From Bacteroides sp. (GTDB lineage: Bacteria; Bacteroidota; Bacteroidia; Bacteroidales; SM23-62): a DNA stretch of 33,229 nucleotides. The stretch spans positions 1 to 33,229 of the forward strand of contig DRHS01000114.1 of the NCBI GenBank assembly GCA_011053095.1, read 5' to 3'. Under the pieces are notes generated by a model. The model saw only the letters and a list, made by a program, of their open reading frames with translations, was not told the origin of the DNA and did not search any database. The translations under genes were made by a program, and so were the position numbers. Positions 24,414 through 32,906 of the stretch are shown piece by piece (position 1 is the stretch's first letter; each line of letters starts with the position of its first letter).

Positions 24414-24612
24414 ATGATCAGGGTTATTCTTTTCATTTTTTCCTTATTCAGAAGTATATGAATTTCTTACAGACCTGGAATACAGGCCTGACTGGGTAAT
24501 TAAATGTATGGGACTTGAAATAATAGATACAGTCGAGGACCACATCCGATATCATACTGGCTATGATATACCATGGCCCGTGGCTGACAGGGAGATAGTT
24601 GAAAAAAAGTAA
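24414..24612 (+). pseudogene. Remnant of a START-domain (SRPBCC) secreted protein
   Basis: ATG 24414 opens a signal-peptide-like MIRVILFIFSLF that soon ends. In the neighbouring frame, from about 24448 to the TAA at 24610-24612, the sequence reads SEVYEFLTDLEYRPDW, then a strand, then YDIPWPVADREIVEKK. The V-x-x-x-L-T-D-x-x-x-Y-P-x-W and D-x-PWPV-x-DR-x-x-V signatures are those of START-domain lipid-binding proteins. The piece lacks both the front and back of the domain and has no start codon of its own, so it is a decayed, internally deleted gene. The family call rests on those two motifs. Confidence 0.6.
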
Positions 24613-24653
24613 AGCTGCCAGGCCAGGAGTATTTTCCCGGAAACAACAGCTTT
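24601..24653 (-). terminator. Possible terminator of the sigma-factor operon
   Basis: On the minus strand AAAGCTG (24653-24647) pairs with CAGCTTT (24617-24611), then ACTTTTTTTC follows. The loop is long (29 bases) but contains further partial pairing. It lies 18 bp after the stop of the 24671 gene. Confidence 0.5.
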
Positions 24654-24670
24654 ATAATCAAGGTCCGGAA

Positions 24671-25036
24671 TTATTCCATAGACTCCTTGCTGCCTGCATC
24701 ACCGGTAGCACCTGAATCTTCCTGACCGGTTTCAGGTTCGCATCTCCCATTCATCTTCTCCTCGAACTTCTTCTTCCAGTGAGATTTATAGTGTTCATGT
24801 CTCCCTGACCTGAATTTCTTCGAGGAACTGCTTTTATGATTGCTTCCCATTCCTGTGAAAAGAATTTTCGAGAGAAGGAAGATTCCCAAAGTCTGCCAGT
24901 AGTTTATTTCCGGACCGTGAAACAATTCCGGTACTAACCAGTTCCACAGCAACATGACTACATAGGTGAACAGCACAAAAAGGGCTATTCCCAGTACAAC
25001 AAATTTCCCATAATAAAATACTACTCTTGCTTTCAT
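24671..25036 (-). CDS. Small membrane protein with charged tail, paired with an ECF sigma factor
   Basis: A 121-residue protein with two membrane segments (about 10-34 and 46-62), then a strongly charged tail with Lys/His/Arg (SNHKSSSSKKFRSGRHEHYK) changing to an acidic end. It follows the sigma-factor gene by 11 bp in the same direction, the usual place for an anti-sigma factor or sigma-regulated target. It lacks the HxxxCxxC zinc motif of ZAS anti-sigmas and the FecR domain. An anti-sigma role is possible but unproven. Similar short proteins with His/Lys-rich tails are, from memory, common beside Bacteroidota ECF genes. Confidence 0.7.
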   Translation of the reverse strand: MKARVVFYYGKFVVLGIALFVLFTYVVMLLWNWLVPELFHGPEINYWQTLGIFLLSKILFTGMGSNHKSSSSKKFRSGRHEHYKSHWKKKFEEKMNGRCEPETGQEDSGATGDAGSKESME

Positions 25037-25047
25037 GACATATAAAT

Positions 25048-25602
25048 TTAAAGTTGATTATACAATTCTCTTAGTTCACTCCTGAGGAAAAGGATTGCGT
25101 AACGTTTTCTTGAAAGGAGAGTATTAACACCCTCGCCGGTCATTTCAGAAATCTCCTTAAAACTCCGGTCCTCGAATTCGTTCCATACAAATACATCCCT
25201 TTGTTCCTCAGGCATCTCATCAAGCGCCTGATCAATAGCATTCCATATCCATTCTCGCATCATCTCATCTTCCGGGCTCCTTGAAAGTGCCGGCAGGATA
25301 TCTTCCAGCATCAGTGGTGCGCCATCCTCTTCTTTACCCGCGACCTGCCGGTCTGAAAACGAAATCGGCTTTTTCTTTCGGAAATAATCGGTAATCTTAT
25401 TCCGGGTTACCGTAAAAAGCCAGGATGTTATTCTCTCCGTAGACCGTATATCGCTGAAACCTTTCAGGAATTGAAAGAGAACTTCCTGCAGGATATCCTC
25501 GGCATCTTCCCTGTTGCTGACTTGCTGCCTGATATAGTTCAGCAACCGTCTCGATTCCTGGTTTGTTACCTTTTCAATAAAGCTGCTTTCTTCTGCGGTC
25601 AT
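25048..25602 (-). CDS. ECF-type RNA polymerase sigma factor
   Basis: A 184-residue sigma-70 family protein. Region 2 (about 16-80) has the DAEDILQEVLFQFLKGF core-binding helix and the SWLFTVTRNKITDYFRKKKP -10-recognition and DNA-melting segment. Region 4 (about 118-178) has ALDEMPEEQRDVFVWNEFEDRSFKEISEMTG with a recognisable HTH (GEGVNTLLSRKRYAI). Region 1 and region 3 are absent, as expected for ECF factors. It directs RNA polymerase to a small regulon under control of a partner protein, probably linked to the downstream membrane protein. The signal is unknown. Confidence 0.93.
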   Translation of the reverse strand: MTAEESSFIEKVTNQESRRLLNYIRQQVSNREDAEDILQEVLFQFLKGFSDIRSTERITSWLFTVTRNKITDYFRKKKPISFSDRQVAGKEEDGAPLMLEDILPALSRSPEDEMMREWIWNAIDQALDEMPEEQRDVFVWNEFEDRSFKEISEMTGEGVNTLLSRKRYAILFLRSELRELYNQL

Positions 25603-25654
25603 GGATCTGAAAATGCTTATTTGCTATTGAAGACGAATTGAACTGTATAATATT

Positions 25655-25687
25655 TTAAAAAAAACGGGGATCGTTATGAACCCCGTT
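25655..25687 (-). terminator. Terminator of the large BNR gene
   Basis: On the minus strand AACGGGG (25687-25681), an 11-base loop, CCCCGTT (25669-25663), then six or more T. It lies about 10 bp after the stop of the 25698 gene. Confidence 0.85.
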
Positions 25688-25697
25688 CTTGCAATGA

Positions 25698-28600
25698 TTA
25701 TTTTATCTCGATTGGCTCATAATCCTTGAACCACTTGAAATCGGTTTTCTCAACCTTTTCCCGATAGGCGGGCCAGGTGTCCTGGTAGAAAGAGTTTGTC
25801 ATATCAAGTGCTTTACCCACTTCGACGTCTACCTGTTCCATCAGTATTTCTTCGGTTGCAGTTGGACCTGATGGTCTGGACGAAATATATCTTGATGCCC
25901 CAAACAATCTCATTACAACTGTTGCCTGGTTAAAATCTGATATTCCCTGTTTTTTCTCTTCCTTACCCATAATATATTCCCAGATGACATTAAGAGAGTC
26001 CTGAACAGCTTTGGTCTCTTCACCCAGTTCCTTTAACTCCTTATCCTTTGAATCCTTGACCTGGGATGATACTTTGGTAAGCACTGCCTTGGATTCTGTC
26101 AGGCGGGTAGTTGCAGTGTTCAAAGCTTCTGCATGCCTGCTCAGATCGTTAAACATTCTTTCATTGGCTTCAAGATCTGCTAAGTTTACTTCCATCCTGG
26201 GATCATACTTTACTGATACCATTGTTGAATCTTTCTGATCACCGCAACTCATGACAATTTTATAATCACCCGGAATCACAGGAAAACCTGAAGGTTCAGC
26301 CTGGGGATTGCCCCGTCCGCCTCTTCTGCCATATCTTGCAGCATATGGATTGGGATATTTCACTCCCTTTTTACGTAGCCTCCAGGTTACCTTATTCAGC
26401 CCTGTTTTAGCCCCATACTTCAGGGTTCTGATCAGTTCATCATTATCATATACCTGAATTGTCAGACTATCGAATTTTACAGACTTTGTCTCAGGCTCCT
26501 CAGAATCCGCTGGAGGAGGTTCTCCCCTACCTTTTCTTGATTTGCCACTGGCAGCCGTTGCGGTTTTCGACTCATCTTTCTTGTCTTCCTTCAGATAGTA
26601 GGTCAGTATAGCCCCACCGAAAGGTTTATTTTCACCTTCAAAGGTGGCATCACCCGGAAAATGGTTACCCAGGGGTTGCTGATATGCATTTATTATATAG
26701 GCTTCGGGAGTATCAAATACTTTAAATTTCTGATCGAGGACTTTGCCATTGGTAGCTGCAATCTCCCGGAGGGGACGAAGATCGTCAAGGATATAGACTG
26801 CCCGTCCGAATGTACCAATAACAAGGTCAGCCTCTCTTTCCTGGATAACCATATCCATAGTTGAGACGGAGGGAAATCCGTTTTTCCATTGTGTCCAGGT
26901 CAATGCATTATCGATGCTGACCCAGAGTCCGTGCTCTGTTCCCAGGAAGACAAGATTTGGTTCAACGGGATCCTGCAGAATTGAAAGTGCATAACCGTTT
27001 ACATCAGAATCATCTGCAATTCGTTCCCAACTCGTTCCAAAATCCCTTGTCCTGTAGGCATATGTTGTAAAATCTCCCATTCTGTAATTATTGGCCACAA
27101 CAAGGACTTCTCCTGCACTATAACCGGAGGGTTGAACCTGAGGTATCCAGCAATTGGCTGGCAGTCCTGTCAACTTTCCTGCAAAATTTGTCCAGCTTTT
27201 TCCACCATCCCTGGTCAGTTGCAGGTTACCATCATCGGTACCCACCCAGATCACATCCTTCTCCACCGGGCTAACTCCTATAGCAATTATGGTTGTATGG
27301 TTTTCAGCACCTGTCACATCAAGTGTGAGTCCCCCGCTCTTACCATAGGTTTGTTTTTCAGGGTCATTGGTTGTCAGGTCCGGAGAGATTATTTCCCATG
27401 TAAGTCCCTTGTCAGTGCTCTTATGAAGAAACTGGCTCCCGAAGTAAATAGTGGAATTATCAAATGGATCCTGTTCTATGCCGGCATTCCAGTGAAAGCG
27501 TAGTTTTGTTTCCAGATCAGGTGCTATGGGCTTGACAGAGTATGTGTATCCTGTTTCATAATCATACCTGCCTACACTTCCTCCCTGAGACATTGCATAG
27601 CCGTATCTTGCATCGTCAGGGTCAGGAACCACATCAAATCCGTCACCGAACATCACTTCCTGCCAGTATTCATTTCGAATACCTCCGGTTCTCCAGACAT
27701 AGGCCGGTCCCCTCCATGATCCATTGTCCTGCAATCCTCCATATACATTGTAAGGCATTTCATTGTCAACATTGATGTGGTACCATTGACCAAGGGGCAG
27801 ATTTTCCATGAACTGCCAGGTTTCTCCACGATCACGTGATATTGCCATTCCACCATCATTTCCTTCAATAATGAAACTGGGATCCTCCGGATGCATCCAC
27901 CAGGCATGATGATCTGAATGAATATTATTTCCTACTGTCCGAAAGGATTTCCCTCCGTCCTCACTTACCCCTATCCTGCTGTAAATTGTGTAGAGGCGGC
28001 TTTCATTTTTAGAATCAACATAGATATCATAATAGTAGAACGGCCTGTTACCTATATCGTCCTTATCACTGATTTTCTTCCATGTATGTCCCCCGTCAAC
28101 AGACCCATACAGCGCATTTTTATTCGATTCGACAAGAGCATATACAATTTTCGGATTACTTGGGGCAAATGCAATACCCATTCGGCCGAGATCTCCTTCA
28201 GGAAGACCTTCTTCAGAAGTTCTTTTTGTCCATGTCTTCCCGGCATCCATAGTAACATACATCCCGGATCCGGGTCCCCCACTCTCAAAGTACCAGGGCA
28301 TTCTCCGGTGCTGCCACATGGCAGTTATAAGCTTATTTGGATTGGAGGGATCCATGACCATGTCTGCGACTCCGGTTTTCTCATTAACATAAAGGATCTT
28401 ATCCCAGGTTTTACCTCCATCGGTTGTTTTATATACTCCCCTTTCAGGATTCTCATCCCAGGAATTGCCATGCGCTCCTACATAAACGGTATTCTCATCT
28501 CTGGGATCAATAATAATCCGGTGGATATTTCGTGTTTTTTCAAGTCCCATAAGGGTCCAGCTTTTCCCTGCATCAAGAGATTTATAAATCCCCGCACCAA

Positions 28601-28967
28601 TATTCATGGAGTTCCTTGGATTTCCTTCACCTGTACCAACCCAGACTACATCCGGATTTGATTGTGTAATTGCAACTGTACCAATATTCAGGACCTTTTC
28701 ATCATCAAAAATGGGTTCCCATGCCGTACCCCCACTGACAGATTTCCATACCCCGCCTGAAGCTGTTCCTACATAAATAATAGATGGATTGCTTGCGACT
28801 GCTTCCACTGAGGTAACCCTGCCACTCATTCCTGCGGGACCGATACTACGGGCTTTCATCTCCTTGAGTTTTTCAGTATCAAGCTTCTGGGCATTGATCT
28901 GGGAAAACGAAATGACAGCCAGAACTCCTGTTATAAAAACAGTTCTGGAAAGAAAAATGTTCTTCAT
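25698..28967 (-). CDS. Large secreted BNR/VPS10-like beta-propeller protein
   Basis: A 1089-residue secreted protein (signal peptide MKNIFLSRTVFITGVLAVISFSQINAQ). It has about eleven Asp-box turns, including SLDAGKSW, TTDGGKTW, TMDAGKTW, SVDGGHTW, SEDGGKSF, STDKGLTW and TRDGGKSW. As in its paralogue at 9378-12035, segments such as GNDGG and YGGLQD recur, fitting a double sortilin-like propeller. After the propeller a Lys/Pro-rich linker (around ESKTATAASGKSRKGRGE) leads to a beta domain and a helical C-terminal domain not present in the shorter paralogue. This longer form is common in Bacteroidota, often labelled glycosyl hydrolase, with no proven activity. Confidence 0.9.
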   Translation of the reverse strand: MKNIFLSRTVFITGVLAVISFSQINAQKLDTEKLKEMKARSIGPAGMSGRVTSVEAVASNPSIIYVGTASGGVWKSVSGGTAWEPIFDDEKVLNIGTVAITQSNPDVVWVGTGEGNPRNSMNIGAGIYKSLDAGKSWTLMGLEKTRNIHRIIIDPRDENTVYVGAHGNSWDENPERGVYKTTDGGKTWDKILYVNEKTGVADMVMDPSNPNKLITAMWQHRRMPWYFESGGPGSGMYVTMDAGKTWTKRTSEEGLPEGDLGRMGIAFAPSNPKIVYALVESNKNALYGSVDGGHTWKKISDKDDIGNRPFYYYDIYVDSKNESRLYTIYSRIGVSEDGGKSFRTVGNNIHSDHHAWWMHPEDPSFIIEGNDGGMAISRDRGETWQFMENLPLGQWYHINVDNEMPYNVYGGLQDNGSWRGPAYVWRTGGIRNEYWQEVMFGDGFDVVPDPDDARYGYAMSQGGSVGRYDYETGYTYSVKPIAPDLETKLRFHWNAGIEQDPFDNSTIYFGSQFLHKSTDKGLTWEIISPDLTTNDPEKQTYGKSGGLTLDVTGAENHTTIIAIGVSPVEKDVIWVGTDDGNLQLTRDGGKSWTNFAGKLTGLPANCWIPQVQPSGYSAGEVLVVANNYRMGDFTTYAYRTRDFGTSWERIADDSDVNGYALSILQDPVEPNLVFLGTEHGLWVSIDNALTWTQWKNGFPSVSTMDMVIQEREADLVIGTFGRAVYILDDLRPLREIAATNGKVLDQKFKVFDTPEAYIINAYQQPLGNHFPGDATFEGENKPFGGAILTYYLKEDKKDESKTATAASGKSRKGRGEPPPADSEEPETKSVKFDSLTIQVYDNDELIRTLKYGAKTGLNKVTWRLRKKGVKYPNPYAARYGRRGGRGNPQAEPSGFPVIPGDYKIVMSCGDQKDSTMVSVKYDPRMEVNLADLEANERMFNDLSRHAEALNTATTRLTESKAVLTKVSSQVKDSKDKELKELGEETKAVQDSLNVIWEYIMGKEEKKQGISDFNQATVVMRLFGASRYISSRPSGPTATEEILMEQVDVEVGKALDMTNSFYQDTWPAYREKVEKTDFKWFKDYEPIEIK

Positions 28968-29041
28968 TTATTAGCTTAGATTAATGAGTAATTATTCGAA
29001 TGAAACGGCAAAATAGTAATAATATATAATGCTTCTTCTAT

Positions 29042-30280
29042 TTATTTCAAGGCCAGATCAATATCCTCAATCAGGTCATCAATATCTTCAATCCCGACTG
29101 AAAGCCTGAGCATTGTTTCATGCACACCCATCTCAAGGCGTAGTGCCTCAGAGTATTCAAAGTATATGGTTGACCATGGATGTATAATAAGGCTTTTGTT
29201 ATCATTCATATTGGTGGCTCTGCGAATTACCTGAAGCTTATTCATGAATGAAAAACATGCCTTCTCTGACTCAAGATCAAATGTCAGGATGGTACCGGGT
29301 ACTCCGCCGAACTGATTCTTACTCAGATCATAAAACTCTGAGCCCGGCATCCCCGGATATTTTATCTTTTTAACATCAGGATGCCCAGTGAGGTGTTCTG
29401 TCAAATTCAGACAGTTTGTAAAGGACCGCTCAACACGGAGGGCCAGAATGTCCAGTCCCATGCTCTGAAGCTGTGCAGTTCGGGGTGACATGCAATTTCC
29501 GAGGTGACGAAAAACCTCCTTTCTGAGCTTGGCAATAAATGCCATCTCTTTCTTTTTTTCATAGAAATTTGACAATATTTCACTGGACTCCCAGCTATTA
29601 TTACCGGTGTCTACAATAACTCCTCCAACAGAAGTTGCACCCCCTGAAATAAACTTGGTGCTTGACATCAGCTCTATATCTATACCAAATGATTTTGCAT
29701 TAAAAACATTCGGTGGAGTAAGGGTGGAATCCGCTACAACCAGCATATCATTTTTCCTGGCAATTTTTACCAGCTCCGGAATGTTTACCACTTCAAGCTG
29801 GGGATTGGTCACTGTTTCGAAAAAAAGCATTTTCGTCTTTTCATCGCAAATCTTCTCTATTCCGGCCGGGTTCAGAAGATCTGCAAAACGAACCTCAATG
29901 CCCAGGTCCGGGAGGGTTTTGCTGAAGAGTCCATAGGTATGTCCGAAAAGATTAGGTGAGCTTATTATATTCTCCCCTGGCTTTACCAGTGCAATAATTG
30001 TATTTGAAATTGCAGCCATGCCGGATGAAAGGGCCAGAGCGGCTCGACCTCCTGTTGCAGAAATAATTTTTCTTTCCAGGTATTCCACCGTTGGATTCGA
30101 AGAACGGGAATATGCATGTGCAGCCTTTTTATCCTGAAAGGCTTCAGCAATATCTTCCGCAGAATCAAACTCAAATGCAACCGTTTCATATACAGGCATA
30201 TTTAGGGAATTGAACGGATCTTCTTTTAAAAAAGCCGTAGTCAACATTTTGGTTGTGAATCCCTTATCATTTTCTACCAT
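29042..30280 (-). CDS. Cys/Met-metabolism PLP-dependent enzyme (trans-sulfuration family)
   Basis: A 412-residue fold-type I PLP enzyme. It has YSRSSNPTVEYLERKI (57-72), the phosphate-binding SSGMAA (85-90), Asp184 (VVADST) for the pyridine nitrogen, and the Schiff-base Lys209 in SSTKFISGGATSVGG. The conserved RLSVGIEDIDDLIEDI end is present. The family includes O-acetylhomoserine sulfhydrylase (MetY), methionine gamma-lyase and cystathionine enzymes. The SVGG segment and the NMNDNKSLIIHP motif fit the MetY-like branch best, but substrate use is not decided by sequence, so no symbol is given. Upstream and downstream neighbours are unrelated. Confidence 0.87.
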   Translation of the reverse strand: MVENDKGFTTKMLTTAFLKEDPFNSLNMPVYETVAFEFDSAEDIAEAFQDKKAAHAYSRSSNPTVEYLERKIISATGGRAALALSSGMAAISNTIIALVKPGENIISSPNLFGHTYGLFSKTLPDLGIEVRFADLLNPAGIEKICDEKTKMLFFETVTNPQLEVVNIPELVKIARKNDMLVVADSTLTPPNVFNAKSFGIDIELMSSTKFISGGATSVGGVIVDTGNNSWESSEILSNFYEKKKEMAFIAKLRKEVFRHLGNCMSPRTAQLQSMGLDILALRVERSFTNCLNLTEHLTGHPDVKKIKYPGMPGSEFYDLSKNQFGGVPGTILTFDLESEKACFSFMNKLQVIRRATNMNDNKSLIIHPWSTIYFEYSEALRLEMGVHETMLRLSVGIEDIDDLIEDIDLALK

Positions 30281-30402
30281 GTCCCATGATTTTGAATTGA
30301 ATTGGTAAATATAAGAGATATACTAATATCAGCCTCGGATACATAGTTTTTGACATTCATTCATAATTGTCTAACTTAAGTTCCAATTCTAAACCTGATC
30401 CG

Positions 30403-31171
30403 ATGACAAAACTTCTTCTAAGTCTGGCTGTCAGTTTTATTTTTGTGGGACTTTTTGCCCAATCTCACATTGAACTATTCACGCTTGCAGGAGCATATGG
30501 TTTTCCCAGTAATTATGAAAGTCCATATGAAAATGAGAAAGCAATGCCTGCCGGTGTGCTGGCCAATTTAAAGGCACCAATCCCTTTCAATGATTATACA
30601 GTTTGGTTCAACCAGTTGACCTATACCACATTTCATATAAACAATGACATTCAGATGCTGGCGGAAATAGCAAACCCAATACACCTTCATTCCTTCATTC
30701 TTCAAACCGGATTATTCAAGAAGTTTGGAAACATGATGGACCAGAAGATGTTCGGAACCGATGTGGATAAAGGCATCCTGGTTTTATTCGCCCCTCGCTA
30801 TATGACAGATTTTCAGAATACCAGCAGCAAAAATTTCCAGTTTGGTGCTGTTGTACTGTATCAGAAGATATTCTCGTGGAAATTAATTATGCGTTTCGGT
30901 GCCATGTATCACCAGGAATTGGGAGGTCCTTATTTTGTTTGACCTGTCCTGGTTTGGCCGTATCAGGATTTCGGATAATTTCCATTTCGAGGGCAGATTC
31001 GGATATGCATTGGGAAGAGAGTACATGCAGTATACTGAGGACCAAAAGGTACCATTCAGGATCGCACTTTTAGACTTTTACGGTGACCAGCCTGAACGTG
31101 TACACAAGAATTATCTTTTTGATCCGGGACTCGTTGTAAACCTGAGGGTAGTTTATGATCTTTCTCTATAG
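30403..31171 (+). pseudogene. Outer-membrane protein gene (DUF6268-like) with a single-base frameshift
   Basis: ATG 30403 (preferred to the TTG at 30367) encodes a signal peptide (MTKLLLSLAVSFIFVGLFA) and about 160 residues of strand-rich barrel, ending at a TGA at 30940-30942. The next frame at once resumes with DLSWFGRIRISDNFHFEG and runs to 31171 with a barrel-like end. Removing one T from GTTTGACC near 30938-30941 restores one frame of about 255 residues. The first part resembles DUF6268 outer-membrane proteins (LKAPIPFNDYTVWFNQLTY). The insertion may be real or a base-calling error; the protein is otherwise well conserved in character. Confidence 0.8.
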
Positions 31172-31197
31172 AAAATTATTATTTTAACCATATATCA

Positions 31198-31413
31198 ATG
31201 CAAACTTATAAACCCGAACACATGGCTCTAAAATGTCCGTTCTGCGACCATCAAGGCATGCCCATAGTTGAAAAGAAGATGACTGAAACCGGCTGGGTTA
31301 TATTCGTCCTCCTCGTGATTTTCTGCCTGCCCCTTTGCTGGATACCTTTTGTAACAGAGGGGACCAAGGAGGAAATCAGAAAATGTGCTAACTGTGGAAG
31401 CAGGCTCGGCTAG
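31198..31413 (+). CDS. LITAF-like zinc-ribbon membrane protein
   Basis: A 71-residue protein matching the LITAF-like layout: CPFC (Cys13, Cys16), a hydrophobic segment (about 32-51) that lies in or dips into the membrane, and CANCG (Cys63, Cys66). The four Cys should bind one zinc ion. The His normally before the second pair is Arg61, and Cys43 and Cys47 lie in the hydrophobic segment. In eukaryotes the domain acts at endosomal membranes; bacterial versions are uncharacterised. It overlaps the DUF2752 gene by 29 bp, so they are co-expressed. Confidence 0.75.
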   Translation: MQTYKPEHMALKCPFCDHQGMPIVEKKMTETGWVIFVLLVIFCLPLCWIPFVTEGTKEEIRKCANCGSRLG

Positions 31414-31819
31414 TCTTTTCACAATTGAAAGGAATGGACGTTTAAGCAGCAGCGGGTACCTTATCAATTTCCTGATTGCACTCAGTTGTATCGGCACACT
31501 GGTATATCCCATTCTTGATGCCGGGGGAATCATGCGCCTAAATTGCATTTTCAAGAGCATAACCGGCCTGCCTTGCCCTACTTGCGGGTATTCTACCGCA
31601 ATTGGCTGCCTGCTCAGCGGGGATATTTCACATAGTTTTCTTCACAATCCCGCATGGATATTTTGGATTGCCTTTCAGGTGGGACTGGTTTTCATCGGAA
31701 TCAAATCTATTGTTACTGGCAGGCAGGCTGTAATTCCTGTTAAACTGATAGTTGCATTGGCGATAATCCTGGTTCTTACCTGGGTCGCTAAATTCATAAT
31801 CGGTCCGGAATTCTACTAG
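31385..31819 (+). CDS. DUF2752 membrane protein
   Basis: A 144-residue protein with the DUF2752 signature GLPCPTCGYSTAIGCLLSGD (Cys64, Cys67) followed by SFLHNPA, and three to four membrane segments (about 26-43, 88-107 and 118-138). The start is GTG 31385, inside the preceding gene. No ATG lies before the first helix, and the next Met is after it, so a non-ATG start is needed. The family is uncharacterised. The CPxC pair could be redox-active or metal-binding. The gene is followed by a bidirectional terminator. Confidence 0.8.
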   Translation: MLTVEAGSASLFTIERNGRLSSSGYLINFLIALSCIGTLVYPILDAGGIMRLNCIFKSITGLPCPTCGYSTAIGCLLSGDISHSFLHNPAWIFWIAFQVGLVFIGIKSIVTGRQAVIPVKLIVALAIILVLTWVAKFIIGPEFY

Positions 31820-31837
31820 GCCATACAAAAAGAAAAA

Positions 31838-31870
31838 CTGCGGACAGGCTCATCTATCCGCAGCTTTCTT
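31838..31870. terminator. Bidirectional terminator between convergent genes
   Basis: CTGCGGA (31838-31844) pairs with TCCGCAG (31857-31863). It is followed on the plus strand by CTTTCTT, and on the minus strand by TTTTTCTTTTTGT. It lies between the DUF2752 gene and the lipoprotein gene ending at 31893. Confidence 0.82.
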
Positions 31871-31892
31871 GATTTATTTTGGTTAATCAGGC

Positions 31893-32708
31893 TTAATAAT
31901 ATTCTATTGTCCGCACATCCATACCAACTACTTCACCCTTCTCTATGGAAACAAGAACCAGCCAGTTACCCTTATCATCGATTTTAGGGTATTTAGACGT
32001 GACATCCATTATGGTACTGTCGGCACTCATGCCTTCCCATTTTACCTGGAACCCATTCTCATCGTAGGTAAGCTTGTTCCAGGAAGTTTTCCCATCAGGA
32101 TTGGAATTATTATTTGCTACAACAAGTCCCGCATCAGTGTGTTCAAACTTATGTGACCATCCGGGTTCACCAAGATAATTACTCCATTGGCCTCCGGTCC
32201 AGTTCCCGTTCTCATCGAATTTAAAATCATAGCTGTTAAAAAGCGTATCCTCGGGCAGGCGGAACTGCTCCAAATGGACAAAATTGCCGGCCTCGTCATG
32301 GGAAAATTTCATATACGTTCTGGCTGTATCATCCTTTACAATTTTTGTCTCCATGTACTTCCCCTCCTCAATATGAATTTCTTCATAGCTAATAACATTT
32401 CCATCATCATCAAGGCGCTGGGATACAGTTACCATTCCGACCGGATCAAACTCTAATGCCAAATCGTACACCCAACCAAGGCTGTCGAGATCCTTAAGTG
32501 TCAAATGGGCGCCCTGGATATATTCACCATTCTCTTCGGTGACCCAGTAGGTTTTCTGAACAATTGATTTCACCTGTCCGTTCAGGAATTCAGGAGACCA
32601 TGCCGAATTGGTGAACCAGCCAAGTTTGGTTATTGGTTCAGGCTCCGGAGCACTTGTACAGCCCCAGAGGACTGACATGCAGAATAAGGGAAGAATGATT
32701 TTTCTCAT
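31893..32708 (-). CDS. Lipoprotein with YD-repeat-like segments
   Basis: A 271-residue lipoprotein (MRKIILPLFCMSVLWGC, lipid Cys17). The chain shows repeated units such as RLDDDGNVISY, FSHDEAGNFV, FKFDENGNWTGG and LTYDENGFQVKW, the same periodicity as the lipoprotein at 20033-21070. The middle region shares FDENGNW-type turns and T-W motifs found in RHS-like repeats. It is monocistronic, with a terminator on one side and a gene-free stretch on the other. Function is unknown; an elongated periplasmic or surface beta structure is inferred. Confidence 0.75.
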   Translation of the reverse strand: MRKIILPLFCMSVLWGCTSAPEPEPITKLGWFTNSAWSPEFLNGQVKSIVQKTYWVTEENGEYIQGAHLTLKDLDSLGWVYDLALEFDPVGMVTVSQRLDDDGNVISYEEIHIEEGKYMETKIVKDDTARTYMKFSHDEAGNFVHLEQFRLPEDTLFNSYDFKFDENGNWTGGQWSNYLGEPGWSHKFEHTDAGLVVANNNSNPDGKTSWNKLTYDENGFQVKWEGMSADSTIMDVTSKYPKIDDKGNWLVLVSIEKGEVVGMDVRTIEYY

Positions 32709-32906
32709 AATTAGGGGTTTTGGTTTTGTAATTAGAATTCAAAAAATAAGTTACTCCAGTAACATCTAATAACAAAATTTTTTTCTGTTTATTTGACGAA
32801 TATGCCAGTAATTCAGCAAGATATGCCCCCTGGTACCAACCGATCCTGAAGAAAAATGGTATCGATTGACAGAAAAATTACAGCCAATAGTTAAACTGTT
32901 TCTCTT

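Noticed and set aside
27918-28661. Open frame of 247 codons on the plus strand
   Set aside because: It lies antisense inside the large BNR gene, has no recognisable domain and a composition typical of a shadow frame.
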